Below, one piece after another: positions 8,324 to 16,666 of a stretch of 45,843 nt of DNA. This DNA comes from Bacteroidales bacterium (GTDB taxonomy: Bacteria; Bacteroidota; Bacteroidia; Bacteroidales; UBA932). The position numbers and the translations under genes are program-made. The stretch is from contig JAFTGA010000036.1 of assembly GCA_017458145.1 (NCBI GenBank), positions 1 to 45,843 on the forward strand, in the 5' to 3' direction. The notes under the pieces are model-generated. The model did no database searches, was not told where the DNA came from, and saw only the letters and a list, made by a program, of their open reading frames with translations. The number at the start of each line of letters is the position of its first letter. Position 1 is the stretch's first letter.

Positions 8324-10648
8324 ATGACACCGCTGAGACTTTCCGTCTTCCTGTTCCTTTCCGTCCTGGCCTGCCAGGGTCCCGCCGCCTCCGACGCACC
8401 CCTCCCCGATCCGTCCTCCGATCCCTTTGCCGGCGCACAGTGGATTGCGATGGAGCCCGATTCGACCCTTCTCTTTCCCCACGTCCATCTGCTGGCGGAA
8501 GATTCCCCGCAGGGACGCTCGCTCAAAGAATACACGCTTCCCGAACTGTCGCGGGACTTCCACCTGCGCGGCAAGGTCCGGAGCGCCCGGCTGAACATCT
8601 GCGGACTCGGCCAGTACACGCTCACGCTGAACGGCGAACCGGTCGGGGACTATTTCCTCTCCCCGGGCTGGACGCTCTACAACAAGCGATTGATGTACAA
8701 CGAATTCGACGTGACGCAGCTCCTCCGGAAAGCCCGGCGCGGGGAAGTCTCCGTCCGCGTCCGGCTCGGAGGCGGGATGTATGACATTCCCGTCCGGGGC
8801 TACCACAAAATGGCCGGCTCGGCAGGAGCGCCCAAACTGATCTTCCGCCTGCACGTCGATTATGCAGACGGCACGGCGCAGGACCTGGTCAGCGACCCGT
8901 CCTGGACCGCCTCCCCGTCGCCTGTCCGCTATGCAAGCATCTACGCGGGCGAGTGGTTCGACGCCACCGTCGAGCCCGCTCCGCGACCGGCGGTGTCCAC
9001 CCATCCCCATTGGGACGTTCCGCTCGTCCGGCAACGGCCCGGCACCTTCATCCGGATCCGGCAGGAACTTCCTTCAAAGCGGATCGCGCCGGAGCTGTAC
9101 GACCTCGGGCAGAATAGTTCCGGCATCCTGCGCATCCGGGTGAAGGGGCGCAGGGGGCAGCGGATCACGCTCCGTCCCTCGGAAGTCCTCCGGGACGGCG
9201 CCATCTACCAGCGCAGTCTCCCCGGCTACACCTGGACCTACACCCTGCGGGGCGACCGGCGCGGCGAGACCTGGCAGCCGGCATTCTCCTATACGGGTTT
9301 CCGCTATGTTCAGGTCGAAGCCGACGAAGGCGTGGAGGTGCTGGAACTCACCGGGCTGCACACCACCACGGATGCTCCGCAGACGGGCAGCTTCGCCTGC
9401 TCGGACACGCTGCTGAACCACATCCACTCGCTCATCGACTGGGCCATCCGCAGCAACCTCGTGAGCATCACCACCGACTGCCCCACCCGCGAAAAACTGG
9501 GCTGGCAGGAGCAGAACCACCTGATGGCGCATTCGATGATGTACCGCTACGACATGCGCGAACTGATGAACAAGATCGCCGACGACCTGGCCGACTCGCA
9601 GCACCCGGACGGCGCCATCCCGACCACGGCTCCGGAATACACGCCCTTCGAGCCGGGCAGCGGCTTCGAGGACACGCCGGAATGGGGCGCCTCGTTCATC
9701 CTCTGCCCCTGGTACACCTATCTGTGGTATGGCGACGACTCCGCCTTGCGCAGACATTTCGGGGCGATGGACCGCTACATCGCCTATCTGGCGACCCGGG
9801 CGGAAGGAGGCATCCTGGACTACGGTCTCGGCGACTGGTTCGACATCGGTCCCCGGAAGCCCGGCAAGGCCCAGCTCACCAGCGTCGCACTGTCCGCTAC
9901 GGCGACGTACCACTACCTGCTCACCACGATGGAGCAGATCGCCCGGCATCTGGGCCATGATGCCGACGCCGCCCGCTATGCCGGGATGGCCGCACAGGTC
10001 CGGGCGGCTTTCAACCGGCGGTTCCGGACCGGCGGCCGGACCGTCTATGAACACGGCAGCCAGACTGCCCTCGCGATGGCCCTCTATATGGGGCTGGTCC
10101 CGGAAGAACTCCGCGCACGGACGGTCGAAGCGCTCGTGCGCGACATCGAGTTACGCGGCTATGCGCTGACCGCCGGAGACATCGGCTACCGCTACGTCGT
10201 GCAGGCCCTGCAGCAGAACGGCCGGAGCGATGTCATCTTCAAGATGAACCACAACGACGCCATCCCGGGCTACGCCTATCAGCTCAAACAGGGCGCCACC
10301 GCGCTCACGGAGAGCTGGCAGGCCTACGACGACGTGTCCAACAACCACCTGATGCTGGGCCACCTGATGGAATGGCTCTACGGCGGACTCGGCGGCATCC
10401 GCCCCGACGCCCCGCAACATTTCGTCTTCGACCCGCAGATGGCCGGGGACGTCACCTGGGCCAGAACTTCCCTGCAGACTCCCGGCGGCCAGGCCCGCTG
10501 CGACTGGACGAAAAGTCCCGACGGGACGCGCTGGACCGTAGAAATCACCGTTCCAGACGGCTGTGAGGCCGAAATCCGTCTGCCCGACGGGCGCGTTCTC
10601 GATGTCCCGGCGGGCGCCTACTCCTATTCCTCGACAGAAAAGAAATAA
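8324..10648 (+). CDS. GH78 alpha-L-rhamnosidase, exported (possible lipoprotein)
   Basis: Releases terminal alpha-L-rhamnose from rhamnogalacturonan or glycosides. 774 residues. The N-terminus MTPLRLSVFLFLSVLAC is a signal sequence with a weak lipobox before Cys17. N-terminal beta-sandwich domains (about 30-360) include LNICGLGQYTLTLNGEPVGD, FLSPGWTLYNKR and YDLGQNSSGILRIRVKG. The (alpha/alpha)6 barrel carries TTDCPTREKLGWQEQNH, DSQHPDGAIPTTAPEY and GATALTESWQAYDDVSNNHLM, where the glutamates of GWQEQ and TESW sit at the usual catalytic positions (canonical members mostly have GWTGD; here GWQEQ). ATG at 8324 is chosen because the signal peptide starts there; codons upstream run back into the promoter region. 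The stop is 8 nt before the broken PfkB kinase gene, so the two formed an operon. Confidence 0.9.
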   Translation: MTPLRLSVFLFLSVLACQGPAASDAPLPDPSSDPFAGAQWIAMEPDSTLLFPHVHLLAEDSPQGRSLKEYTLPELSRDFHLRGKVRSARLNICGLGQYTLTLNGEPVGDYFLSPGWTLYNKRLMYNEFDVTQLLRKARRGEVSVRVRLGGGMYDIPVRGYHKMAGSAGAPKLIFRLHVDYADGTAQDLVSDPSWTASPSPVRYASIYAGEWFDATVEPAPRPAVSTHPHWDVPLVRQRPGTFIRIRQELPSKRIAPELYDLGQNSSGILRIRVKGRRGQRITLRPSEVLRDGAIYQRSLPGYTWTYTLRGDRRGETWQPAFSYTGFRYVQVEADEGVEVLELTGLHTTTDAPQTGSFACSDTLLNHIHSLIDWAIRSNLVSITTDCPTREKLGWQEQNHLMAHSMMYRYDMRELMNKIADDLADSQHPDGAIPTTAPEYTPFEPGSGFEDTPEWGASFILCPWYTYLWYGDDSALRRHFGAMDRYIAYLATRAEGGILDYGLGDWFDIGPRKPGKAQLTSVALSATATYHYLLTTMEQIARHLGHDADAARYAGMAAQVRAAFNRRFRTGGRTVYEHGSQTALAMALYMGLVPEELRARTVEALVRDIELRGYALTAGDIGYRYVVQALQQNGRSDVIFKMNHNDAIPGYAYQLKQGATALTESWQAYDDVSNNHLMLGHLMEWLYGGLGGIRPDAPQHFVFDPQMAGDVTWARTSLQTPGGQARCDWTKSPDGTRWTVEITVPDGCEAEIRLPDGRVLDVPAGAYSYSSTEKK

Positions 10649-10656
10649 GATTCGAC

Positions 10657-11224
10657 ATGGCACATCCCCTTCAGGACAGAATGGTCGCCGGCATCGGAGA
10701 GACGGTGCTGGACATCGTATTCAGGAACAAGCAGCCGCAGGCGGCCGTGCCGGGCGGCCGGCGCCATCGTCTATTACGACATCAATTTCCGGAAGAACCA
10801 CCTGGCGGATCCCCGGACAGTAGCGGAAAACATCGCCCTGAGCGACATCGTCCGCGGCTCGGACGAGGACATCGAGTACCTCTGGGGCGACCCGGATCCC
10901 GGACGGGCGTATCGGGAGCACATCGCCCCGCACTGCCCCAACTTCATCTGCACGAAAGGGGCGCAGCCGGCGGAAGTCTTCTCGCCGGGGGTCCGCGCCT
11001 CCTTCCCGACGGCGCCGGTCGCGCAGGTGCTCTCTACGATCGGCGCCGGGGACAACTTCAATGCGGGCATCGCCTTCGGCATCCTGCGGCACAGGCTCAC
11101 CCGGGCGCGGATCCGGAGCCTGTCAGAAACCGACTGGAGCCTGCTGGTCCCCACGGCGATGCGCTTCTCGGCCGCCGTGTGCGGCAGCCTGCAGAACTAC
11201 GTGGAGCCGGACTTCCGGCCGTGA
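10657..11224 (+). pseudogene. PfkB-family sugar kinase pseudogene (internal deletion plus frameshift)
   Basis: The first codons read MAHPLQDRMVAGIGETVLDIV...AAVPGG, nearly identical to the intact kinase at 27903-28826. Homology then jumps, in another frame, to AGAIVYYDINFRKNH and continues to NYVEPDFRP and a TGA at 11222. Against the paralog, 368 bp (residues about 31-152) are missing; 368 is not a multiple of three, so the frame is lost. The junction near 10755-10762 lies in a short GGCCGG repeat, consistent with a microhomology deletion. The ATP/anion-hole motif STIGAGDNFNAG and the C-terminal NYV signature remain but cannot be read from the original start. It lies 8 nt after GH78 and its end is convergent with GH35. 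Bases 11027-11224 could still make a C-terminal fragment, which would lack the sugar site. Confidence 0.92.
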
Positions 11225-11233
11225 CAGGGCTTC

Positions 11234-13348
11234 CTATTTCGTGACCCGGTGCAGCAGCCGCACCCCGCGCAGGGTAAGCAGGGTGTCGCCGGGAGCGGCG
11301 TCAAGCACAGCACGCTGGTCGCGCTGCAGATAGACGGGAGCGTCCTTGCGCAACGGCAGGATCTGCAACTGCACTTCCTTCCCGACGAGCTCGCTGACGC
11401 GCACGAGCATCGTGCGGCCGTTCCAGAAATTGTCTTCCACAAGACGGCCGTCCGCACAGACGCGGGCCACGTCGCCGTCGTAGTCGATCTCCAGGAACCA
11501 GTCGTCGGGGTCGGCCAGCTGCGGGACCGGCAGGTCCCAGACCGCCGCGGCGTCGAAATCGGCCTCCGAAGGCTGCTCAGCCACACCCATCGCCCCGAGG
11601 CCCACCACCCGGGCCGGACCTGCCTTGCGGACGGCCGCGGGCTCCAGGGCCTCCCCGGCCACCCAGCGCTCCTCGACAAGCCGCCGGCCATCCCGGTAGA
11701 GGATACCCTCGCTGAAGCGGACCTTCCGGTCCGAAATCTTATAAGCCGTCAGGGCGCGCTCCGGGCTCATCACGACGATCTTGACCCCCTTCACGCGGAA
11801 GGGCCTGTCCAGACGCGGACGATAAACCTTCCCATGGATGCTCAGGACGGGTTCGATCCCCTCGACGGCCGTGAAATACAGGGCGCGACGCAGCTTGCAG
11901 AAGGGCTGCGCCGTGGCCCAGTCTACGTGCAGGCGCCTGAAATCCAGCCCGAAGGGGAAGCAGAAACTCGCCCCTTCCGGGACGGTCAGTTCCTGTCCGA
12001 AGAAGCTCCAGGACTGCGCCCCGAGCGCGGCCAGGCGCTCATAGTTGTTGACGAAGACGAACCCCTTGTCCCCGGCGCGACGCGTCGCGGTACGCAGCGG
12101 CCCTTCGCCGAATTCCGGCTGCATCGGGGCCATTTCCGCGCCCCAGTCGCGCAGCAGCTGGTGCAGCAGGCGCAGGTGGTGGAAGGAGGGGTTGGGCTGC
12201 CCCATCTCGCCGAGCGGCGCCTGGAAGTCGTAAGTCCTATGCGGAAGGTCGTTCCAGTTGGTATATTTCGATGCCTGGAACTCCGCCATCGAGTGCTCCG
12301 CGCAGTAAGGATTCGTACCGCCGTGGTACATATAATAGCCGGGCAGGTTGCTGCCGGAGCCGACTTTGCAGACGGCGAGCGCCAGGGCATCCCGGTCGAA
12401 AATATGAATCCTGCGGTGGTAGGAGGTCATCATCCCGCCGCCCAGCTCACAGGTCAGGTAGGGGTAGGACAGGTCCGCGGCATTCATCTCGGTGCTCTGG
12501 TCCGTGCCGAAGACCTCGGTGGCAATCACGGCCGACAGGCGGCTGTCCTTGAAACGGAACGCGGCCCGGTAGTCGCCGGGCATCTCGTCGAGCGAACGGT
12601 CCCAGAACCCGTCGGCATAGTCGCCGTAAAGCGGCAGGATCTCACCGAACACGGCCGGGCCCTGCATCTTCGGCCAGCCGGTGCGGGTGTAGAAGGGCAC
12701 ATCCATCCCGGCGGCGATGATAGCCTGCTTGAGCGCGGCGAAATACGGCCAGGGGCCGCTGCTCTCGTTGTCCACCTGCACCCCGATCACCGGGCCGCCG
12801 TCCTTCCAGAGCAGGCCTTCCGCCTGCTTCCCGATGGCATCATAGAAACGCGACACGGCCGCGAGGAAGCCGGGTGCGGTGGTGCGGACCCGATACTGCT
12901 CCGGGTCGGCCAGCGCCTTGTCCACCACCCATTCCGGGATGCCGCCGAGATAGACTTCGCCGTGGCAGAACGGGCCGACACGCAGCACGACCTTCATGCC
13001 GCAGTCGCGGCAGACCTCCAGGAACGCGCGCAGGTTGCGGTTGCCGCTCCAGTCGATCTGTCCTTCCTGCATCTCGTGGTGGCCCCAGAAGATGTAGCAG
13101 GCGGCGATGTCGATGCCGCCGGCCTGCATCTTGCGGATCTCCCGCGGCCAGTCCCGCTCCGGGACGCGGCTGAAATGGATTTCGCCCATCACGGGCAGCA
13201 CATATTCCCCGTTCAGGAGGATGCCCGTGCCATCTACATAAAGCGTCTGCCCGTCCGGGGCAACGGCAGTGCCGAAACGGAAGGGTTCACCGGCCCGGAG
13301 GACCGTGCCGGCTAACAGAAGAAGGATCGCAAGAACGACTTGTCTCAT
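11234..13348 (-). CDS. GH35 beta-galactosidase, exported
   Basis: Hydrolyses terminal beta-galactosides. 704 residues with a signal peptide (1-20, VLAILLLLAGTVLRAG). The TIM barrel contains the family entry motif GEIHFSRVPERDWPREIRKMQAGGID, acid/base Glu195 in GVQVDNESSG and nucleophile Glu301 in YLTCELGGGM. CELGGG replaces the more usual TEYWTGW-type context, so this is a divergent subfamily. C-terminal beta-domains follow to residue 704. It is the last gene of an operon: MFS porter, DUF5107 protein, GH35, with 32 bp separating it from DUF5107, all read from the operator-bearing promoter at 18060. It probably trims galactose from galacto-oligosaccharides or arabinogalactan. The 3' end is convergent with the kinase pseudogene, 9 bp apart. 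Confidence 0.9.
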   Translation of the reverse strand: MRQVVLAILLLLAGTVLRAGEPFRFGTAVAPDGQTLYVDGTGILLNGEYVLPVMGEIHFSRVPERDWPREIRKMQAGGIDIAACYIFWGHHEMQEGQIDWSGNRNLRAFLEVCRDCGMKVVLRVGPFCHGEVYLGGIPEWVVDKALADPEQYRVRTTAPGFLAAVSRFYDAIGKQAEGLLWKDGGPVIGVQVDNESSGPWPYFAALKQAIIAAGMDVPFYTRTGWPKMQGPAVFGEILPLYGDYADGFWDRSLDEMPGDYRAAFRFKDSRLSAVIATEVFGTDQSTEMNAADLSYPYLTCELGGGMMTSYHRRIHIFDRDALALAVCKVGSGSNLPGYYMYHGGTNPYCAEHSMAEFQASKYTNWNDLPHRTYDFQAPLGEMGQPNPSFHHLRLLHQLLRDWGAEMAPMQPEFGEGPLRTATRRAGDKGFVFVNNYERLAALGAQSWSFFGQELTVPEGASFCFPFGLDFRRLHVDWATAQPFCKLRRALYFTAVEGIEPVLSIHGKVYRPRLDRPFRVKGVKIVVMSPERALTAYKISDRKVRFSEGILYRDGRRLVEERWVAGEALEPAAVRKAGPARVVGLGAMGVAEQPSEADFDAAAVWDLPVPQLADPDDWFLEIDYDGDVARVCADGRLVEDNFWNGRTMLVRVSELVGKEVQLQILPLRKDAPVYLQRDQRAVLDAAPGDTLLTLRGVRLLHRVTK

Positions 13349-13380
13349 CGGTGGCTATTTTATTACGATTGTACTTAATA

Positions 13381-16300
13381 TCAATTCTTTACAGAAATGC
13401 AGGCGGCCAGGCCCGTCCGGCCCATGGCGGCCATCCGGTCGCAGTGGGCGATGTTGCGCGTCTTGAGGTCTTCGTCCCAGACGGCCAGGTCGGGCAGCGA
13501 GACAGCGAAGTAGTCCATCACCACCTCGTCGTCGCGGTGCGCCTCGCCGTAGTCGAGAAGCATCCGGAATTTAGCCTCCGCCTCTTCGCGGCGATCCAGC
13601 GCGGCGAGCGCGAGCCCCTGGTAGTAAATCTTTTCGGGCTTGGCGTCGTTGTAGTAGAGCGCAGGGACGGGCTTGAGGTCTCCCTTCGCAGCCTGCTCCC
13701 AGCATTCCTGCGCACGGGCGGCATCTCCGGCCCCCTGCCAGGCACAGCCGAGCCAATAGTAGAAGTCCTGCTCCTGGGCGCCGTAGAGTTTCCCTTCGCC
13801 CAGGTGCTCCGGATAGACCAGACACGCTTCCAGCAGGGAAACGGCCTCCTGCCAGCGGCCCCCGTCCATCGCCTGTTTCGCGAGTTCGACGCGGCAGCGC
13901 TGGTACTGCGCCGGGACCTTGCCCTCGCCGCCTTCCCAGGGGTGGAAGTGATGGGCGTCCAGTTTTTCCTTTGCCTCGGCGTAGCGGCCCAGGTCATTGA
14001 GCAGGGTGATTTCGGAGAGCACCAGGTCGTCGCGGCACTCCACCTGCGCCCGGTGGGCCTGCAGGCGGTCCAGCCGCGCCTGCGCGGGGCTGCCGAGTTT
14101 CGCGTGGAGCTGGTCCAGCTCCATCAGGATACGGGCGTCGGACTCGTCCAGGGCATAGGCCCGCTCCATCGCGGCCAGGGCGCTGGGGGCATCGTGGCGC
14201 TTGTTGTAGCGCACGAGCGCGAGGCAGCGCCAGGCCGCCGGGAAGTCCGGGTCGGCCGCAACGGCACGCTCCCAGCACGCCTCTGCCAGCTCGTACTGCC
14301 GCTTGTCGTACCACAGGTTGCCGAGCAGCCACGCCGCCCGTGCGTCGCCGGGCTCCGCCGCCGACAGGACCTCGATCGCTTCCAGCCGGTTCGGGAAACA
14401 GATTCTGTTCTGCTCCCGCCGATTGCCGGACAGGCAGTGCTGCCCGGAAACCGTGGCCGCCCGTGGCCTCGTGAACGGGAGGGGCCCGCCGCCGCAGGCG
14501 GTGGGAGGGATAGCGCGAAGCGCGTAGTTTCCGGACGGCAGCTGCCTGTCCGCAGGCGGAGCAGAACAATAATATTTCCAATAATAATACGACATTTCAG
14601 AAAGGGCATCCTGATCGGCGCCGAAGGCCCAGAGGGCGTCGGCCTCCTCGAAGAGCCCGGCGGCGCAGAAATCGAGGGCGATCTCGTCGTAGTTCTCGCT
14701 CTCGCCGCGCATCAGCGAGACGAATGCCGCGCAGTCGCCGGCGCCGAGCAGCAGCTCCACCCAGCGGCAGCCATAGTTGAACTTGTCCAGCGCGAGCGAA
14801 TCCGCACACAGCGCAAGCGCTTCGCCGCCGCGCCCCAGACGCCGAAGCACCGCGGCCTTGAGCGCCCGGGCCTGGTGGTGGTGCCAGTTGCGGGCGAGCG
14901 CGTGGTCCAGCTGGTCCAGCGCATCGTCCCAGCGGCCCTGCACGGTGCTGATCTGCGCACAGGCGAAATACCCGGCATCCTGCCAGGCGGCATTCCAGGT
15001 GGCCTTGTAAAACCAGTCGTAGGCCTCGCCCAGGCGGCCCTGGCGGCGCAGGCACAGGCCCAGGTTGTAGAGCGGCTCGCCGTCGTAGGGATTGGGGTTG
15101 CGCCGCTGCAGGACCTTCACTGCCCGGCGGAAATGCGGCTCAGCGAGCGTGAAACGCCCGCGCCGCAGGTACCACAGACCGAGGGCGTTGTTGTTGCGCA
15201 CGTCGTCCGGATCGCGCCGCAGTGCCTCCTCGTAATAATCCCGGGCGCTCCAGGTCGCATGGCGGTACTGCTCCAGGTGCAGGCCCGTCAGGTAGAGCTG
15301 CTCCGTGGTAACAATCTGAGCCGGCTTCAACGCGGCCTCGGCGGGCGGCGGGACCGGACGGCCTTCGGCGGGCTCCGCGTGCCAGTGCAGGCGGTTCACC
15401 TGCAGGTCCAGCCCGTCGAAGGGGATCTCCCCCACCGGGATCAGTTCGTCGAAGACACGCTCCGGTCCGAGTTCCAGGTCCCGTTCATACAGGGTTTTGC
15501 CCGCGTCGGAGCGCAATAGCACATGCACCGGCTGCTTCGAGGTGGCGAACAGGCGCAGACGCACCCGGCCCGCTTCCGCGGGATCGATGTTGAGCACGAG
15601 GTCCTTGTCGGCGTTCTTCACCACGCCCAATTCCCGGTAGGGGAAGAAATACTGCACGAAGGACTTCTCCTCATAGGGCATCAGCCAGCTGAAATCCGGC
15701 TGGTTCTCCGTATAGACGCCCGCCATCAACTCGATGTACGGGCCGTCCTCGTCGGTGAGGTTGCGGTCCCAGGCCCGGCCAAAGTCGCCGTTACCCCAGG
15801 TCCACTGCTTCTTGCCCGGCGCGAAACGGTGGTCCGCCACGTGCAGCATCCCGCACTGCGTGTCGTTCTCGTAGCCGCCCTCGAAATCGTAGTCCGAAGC
15901 CGCCACCATATAGGAAGTGGGAACCTTGATGTTCTTGTAGTTGGAGATGTCCACCCCGGCGGAGTAGTCCATCTTGTAATAGACGCCCGTCGCGACCGGG
16001 AAGGTGCTGACGGCACGCTTGCCGTGGTCAAAGACGGCGTTGACGTCCGGCGGGAAGACGCTCTGGTAGGCGTCATTGACCTTGACGGCCGGATTGGCCC
16101 ACCACAGGAAGGTCTGCGGCACCTCGGTGCGGTTGTAAAGCACGCCGCGAATCTCCAGGTACGCACAGCCCGGGCGCAGGGTGAAGCCCGCCATGCCCTT
16201 CTGGTGGAACATCCGCTCCATCTCGCTGCACCACACCGTCACGCTCCCGTCGGCGTGTTCCTCGATGGTGCAGTCCACCGGCATGAAAGTGCTCGGACGG

Positions 16301-16662
16301 TGGTGCTGCGGCCAGTTGAACTCGATGCCGCCGCTGATCCAGGGGCCCGCCAGGCCCACCAGGGCCGGCTTGATCACCTGGTTGTAGTAGATGAAATGCC
16401 GCTGCGCAATCTTATCGTATGCCATCTGCACGCGCCCGCCCAGCTCCGGCAGGATCATCACCTTGATGTACTCGTTCTCCAGCCAGACGGCTTCGTACTC
16501 CTTATCCACTTTCTCGTCCGCGATGGACTCGATCACGGGATAGGGATAGACCACCCCGCTGCTTCCCTGATAGACGCGCTTCTCCAGGAAAATCGGATTC
16601 TTCTCGGGCACTCCCGCCTCATAGGTCGGGATGACGACTTTTTCTTTCCAGGCCTTGACCAT
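13381..16662 (-). CDS. DUF5107-TPR protein carrying an in-frame palindromic-repeat insertion
   Basis: 1093 residues, no signal peptide, so probably cytoplasmic. The N-terminal part (about 1-400) is a DUF5107 beta-sandwich related to galactose-mutarotase-like folds: LENEYIKVMILPELGGRVQMAYDK, ISGGIEFNWPQHHRPS, GMLHVADHRFAPGKKQWTWGNGDFG. From about 470 onward TPR-like helical repeats follow, with family signatures FHPWEGGEGKVPAQYQRCR, YPEHLGEGKLYGA and YNDAKPEKIYYQGLAL. Residues about 699-753 (CSAPPADRQ...NRREQN) are encoded by the palindromic element at 14406-14568 and look foreign within the TPR array. It begins 4 nt after the MFS stop, so it is tightly coupled to sugar import. The biochemical role is not established; the mutarotase-like fold next to a porter suggests it handles a sugar or disaccharide. 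The insert may impair it. Confidence 0.85.
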   Translation of the reverse strand: MVKAWKEKVVIPTYEAGVPEKNPIFLEKRVYQGSSGVVYPYPVIESIADEKVDKEYEAVWLENEYIKVMILPELGGRVQMAYDKIAQRHFIYYNQVIKPALVGLAGPWISGGIEFNWPQHHRPSTFMPVDCTIEEHADGSVTVWCSEMERMFHQKGMAGFTLRPGCAYLEIRGVLYNRTEVPQTFLWWANPAVKVNDAYQSVFPPDVNAVFDHGKRAVSTFPVATGVYYKMDYSAGVDISNYKNIKVPTSYMVAASDYDFEGGYENDTQCGMLHVADHRFAPGKKQWTWGNGDFGRAWDRNLTDEDGPYIELMAGVYTENQPDFSWLMPYEEKSFVQYFFPYRELGVVKNADKDLVLNIDPAEAGRVRLRLFATSKQPVHVLLRSDAGKTLYERDLELGPERVFDELIPVGEIPFDGLDLQVNRLHWHAEPAEGRPVPPPAEAALKPAQIVTTEQLYLTGLHLEQYRHATWSARDYYEEALRRDPDDVRNNNALGLWYLRRGRFTLAEPHFRRAVKVLQRRNPNPYDGEPLYNLGLCLRRQGRLGEAYDWFYKATWNAAWQDAGYFACAQISTVQGRWDDALDQLDHALARNWHHHQARALKAAVLRRLGRGGEALALCADSLALDKFNYGCRWVELLLGAGDCAAFVSLMRGESENYDEIALDFCAAGLFEEADALWAFGADQDALSEMSYYYWKYYCSAPPADRQLPSGNYALRAIPPTACGGGPLPFTRPRAATVSGQHCLSGNRREQNRICFPNRLEAIEVLSAAEPGDARAAWLLGNLWYDKRQYELAEACWERAVAADPDFPAAWRCLALVRYNKRHDAPSALAAMERAYALDESDARILMELDQLHAKLGSPAQARLDRLQAHRAQVECRDDLVLSEITLLNDLGRYAEAKEKLDAHHFHPWEGGEGKVPAQYQRCRVELAKQAMDGGRWQEAVSLLEACLVYPEHLGEGKLYGAQEQDFYYWLGCAWQGAGDAARAQECWEQAAKGDLKPVPALYYNDAKPEKIYYQGLALAALDRREEAEAKFRMLLDYGEAHRDDEVVMDYFAVSLPDLAVWDEDLKTRNIAHCDRMAAMGRTGLAACISVKN
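14406..14568. repeat. 163-bp palindromic, multi-hairpin repeat element inserted in the DUF5107 gene
   Basis: Terminal inverted repeats begin TGTTCTGCTCC (14406-14416) and end GGAGCAGAACA (14558-14568). The pairing continues imperfectly for about 40 bp each side through GGACAGGCAG and CTGCC...CGGAAAC blocks. Inside are two smaller hairpins: GCGC-GAA-GCGC near 14513-14523 and CCGCC/GGCGG near 14490-14502. There is no ORF or transposase of its own, and no clear target duplication. Size and structure fit a MITE- or REP-like non-autonomous element. It is read through without a stop by the host gene. Confidence 0.8.
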
Positions 16663-16666
16663 ATCG

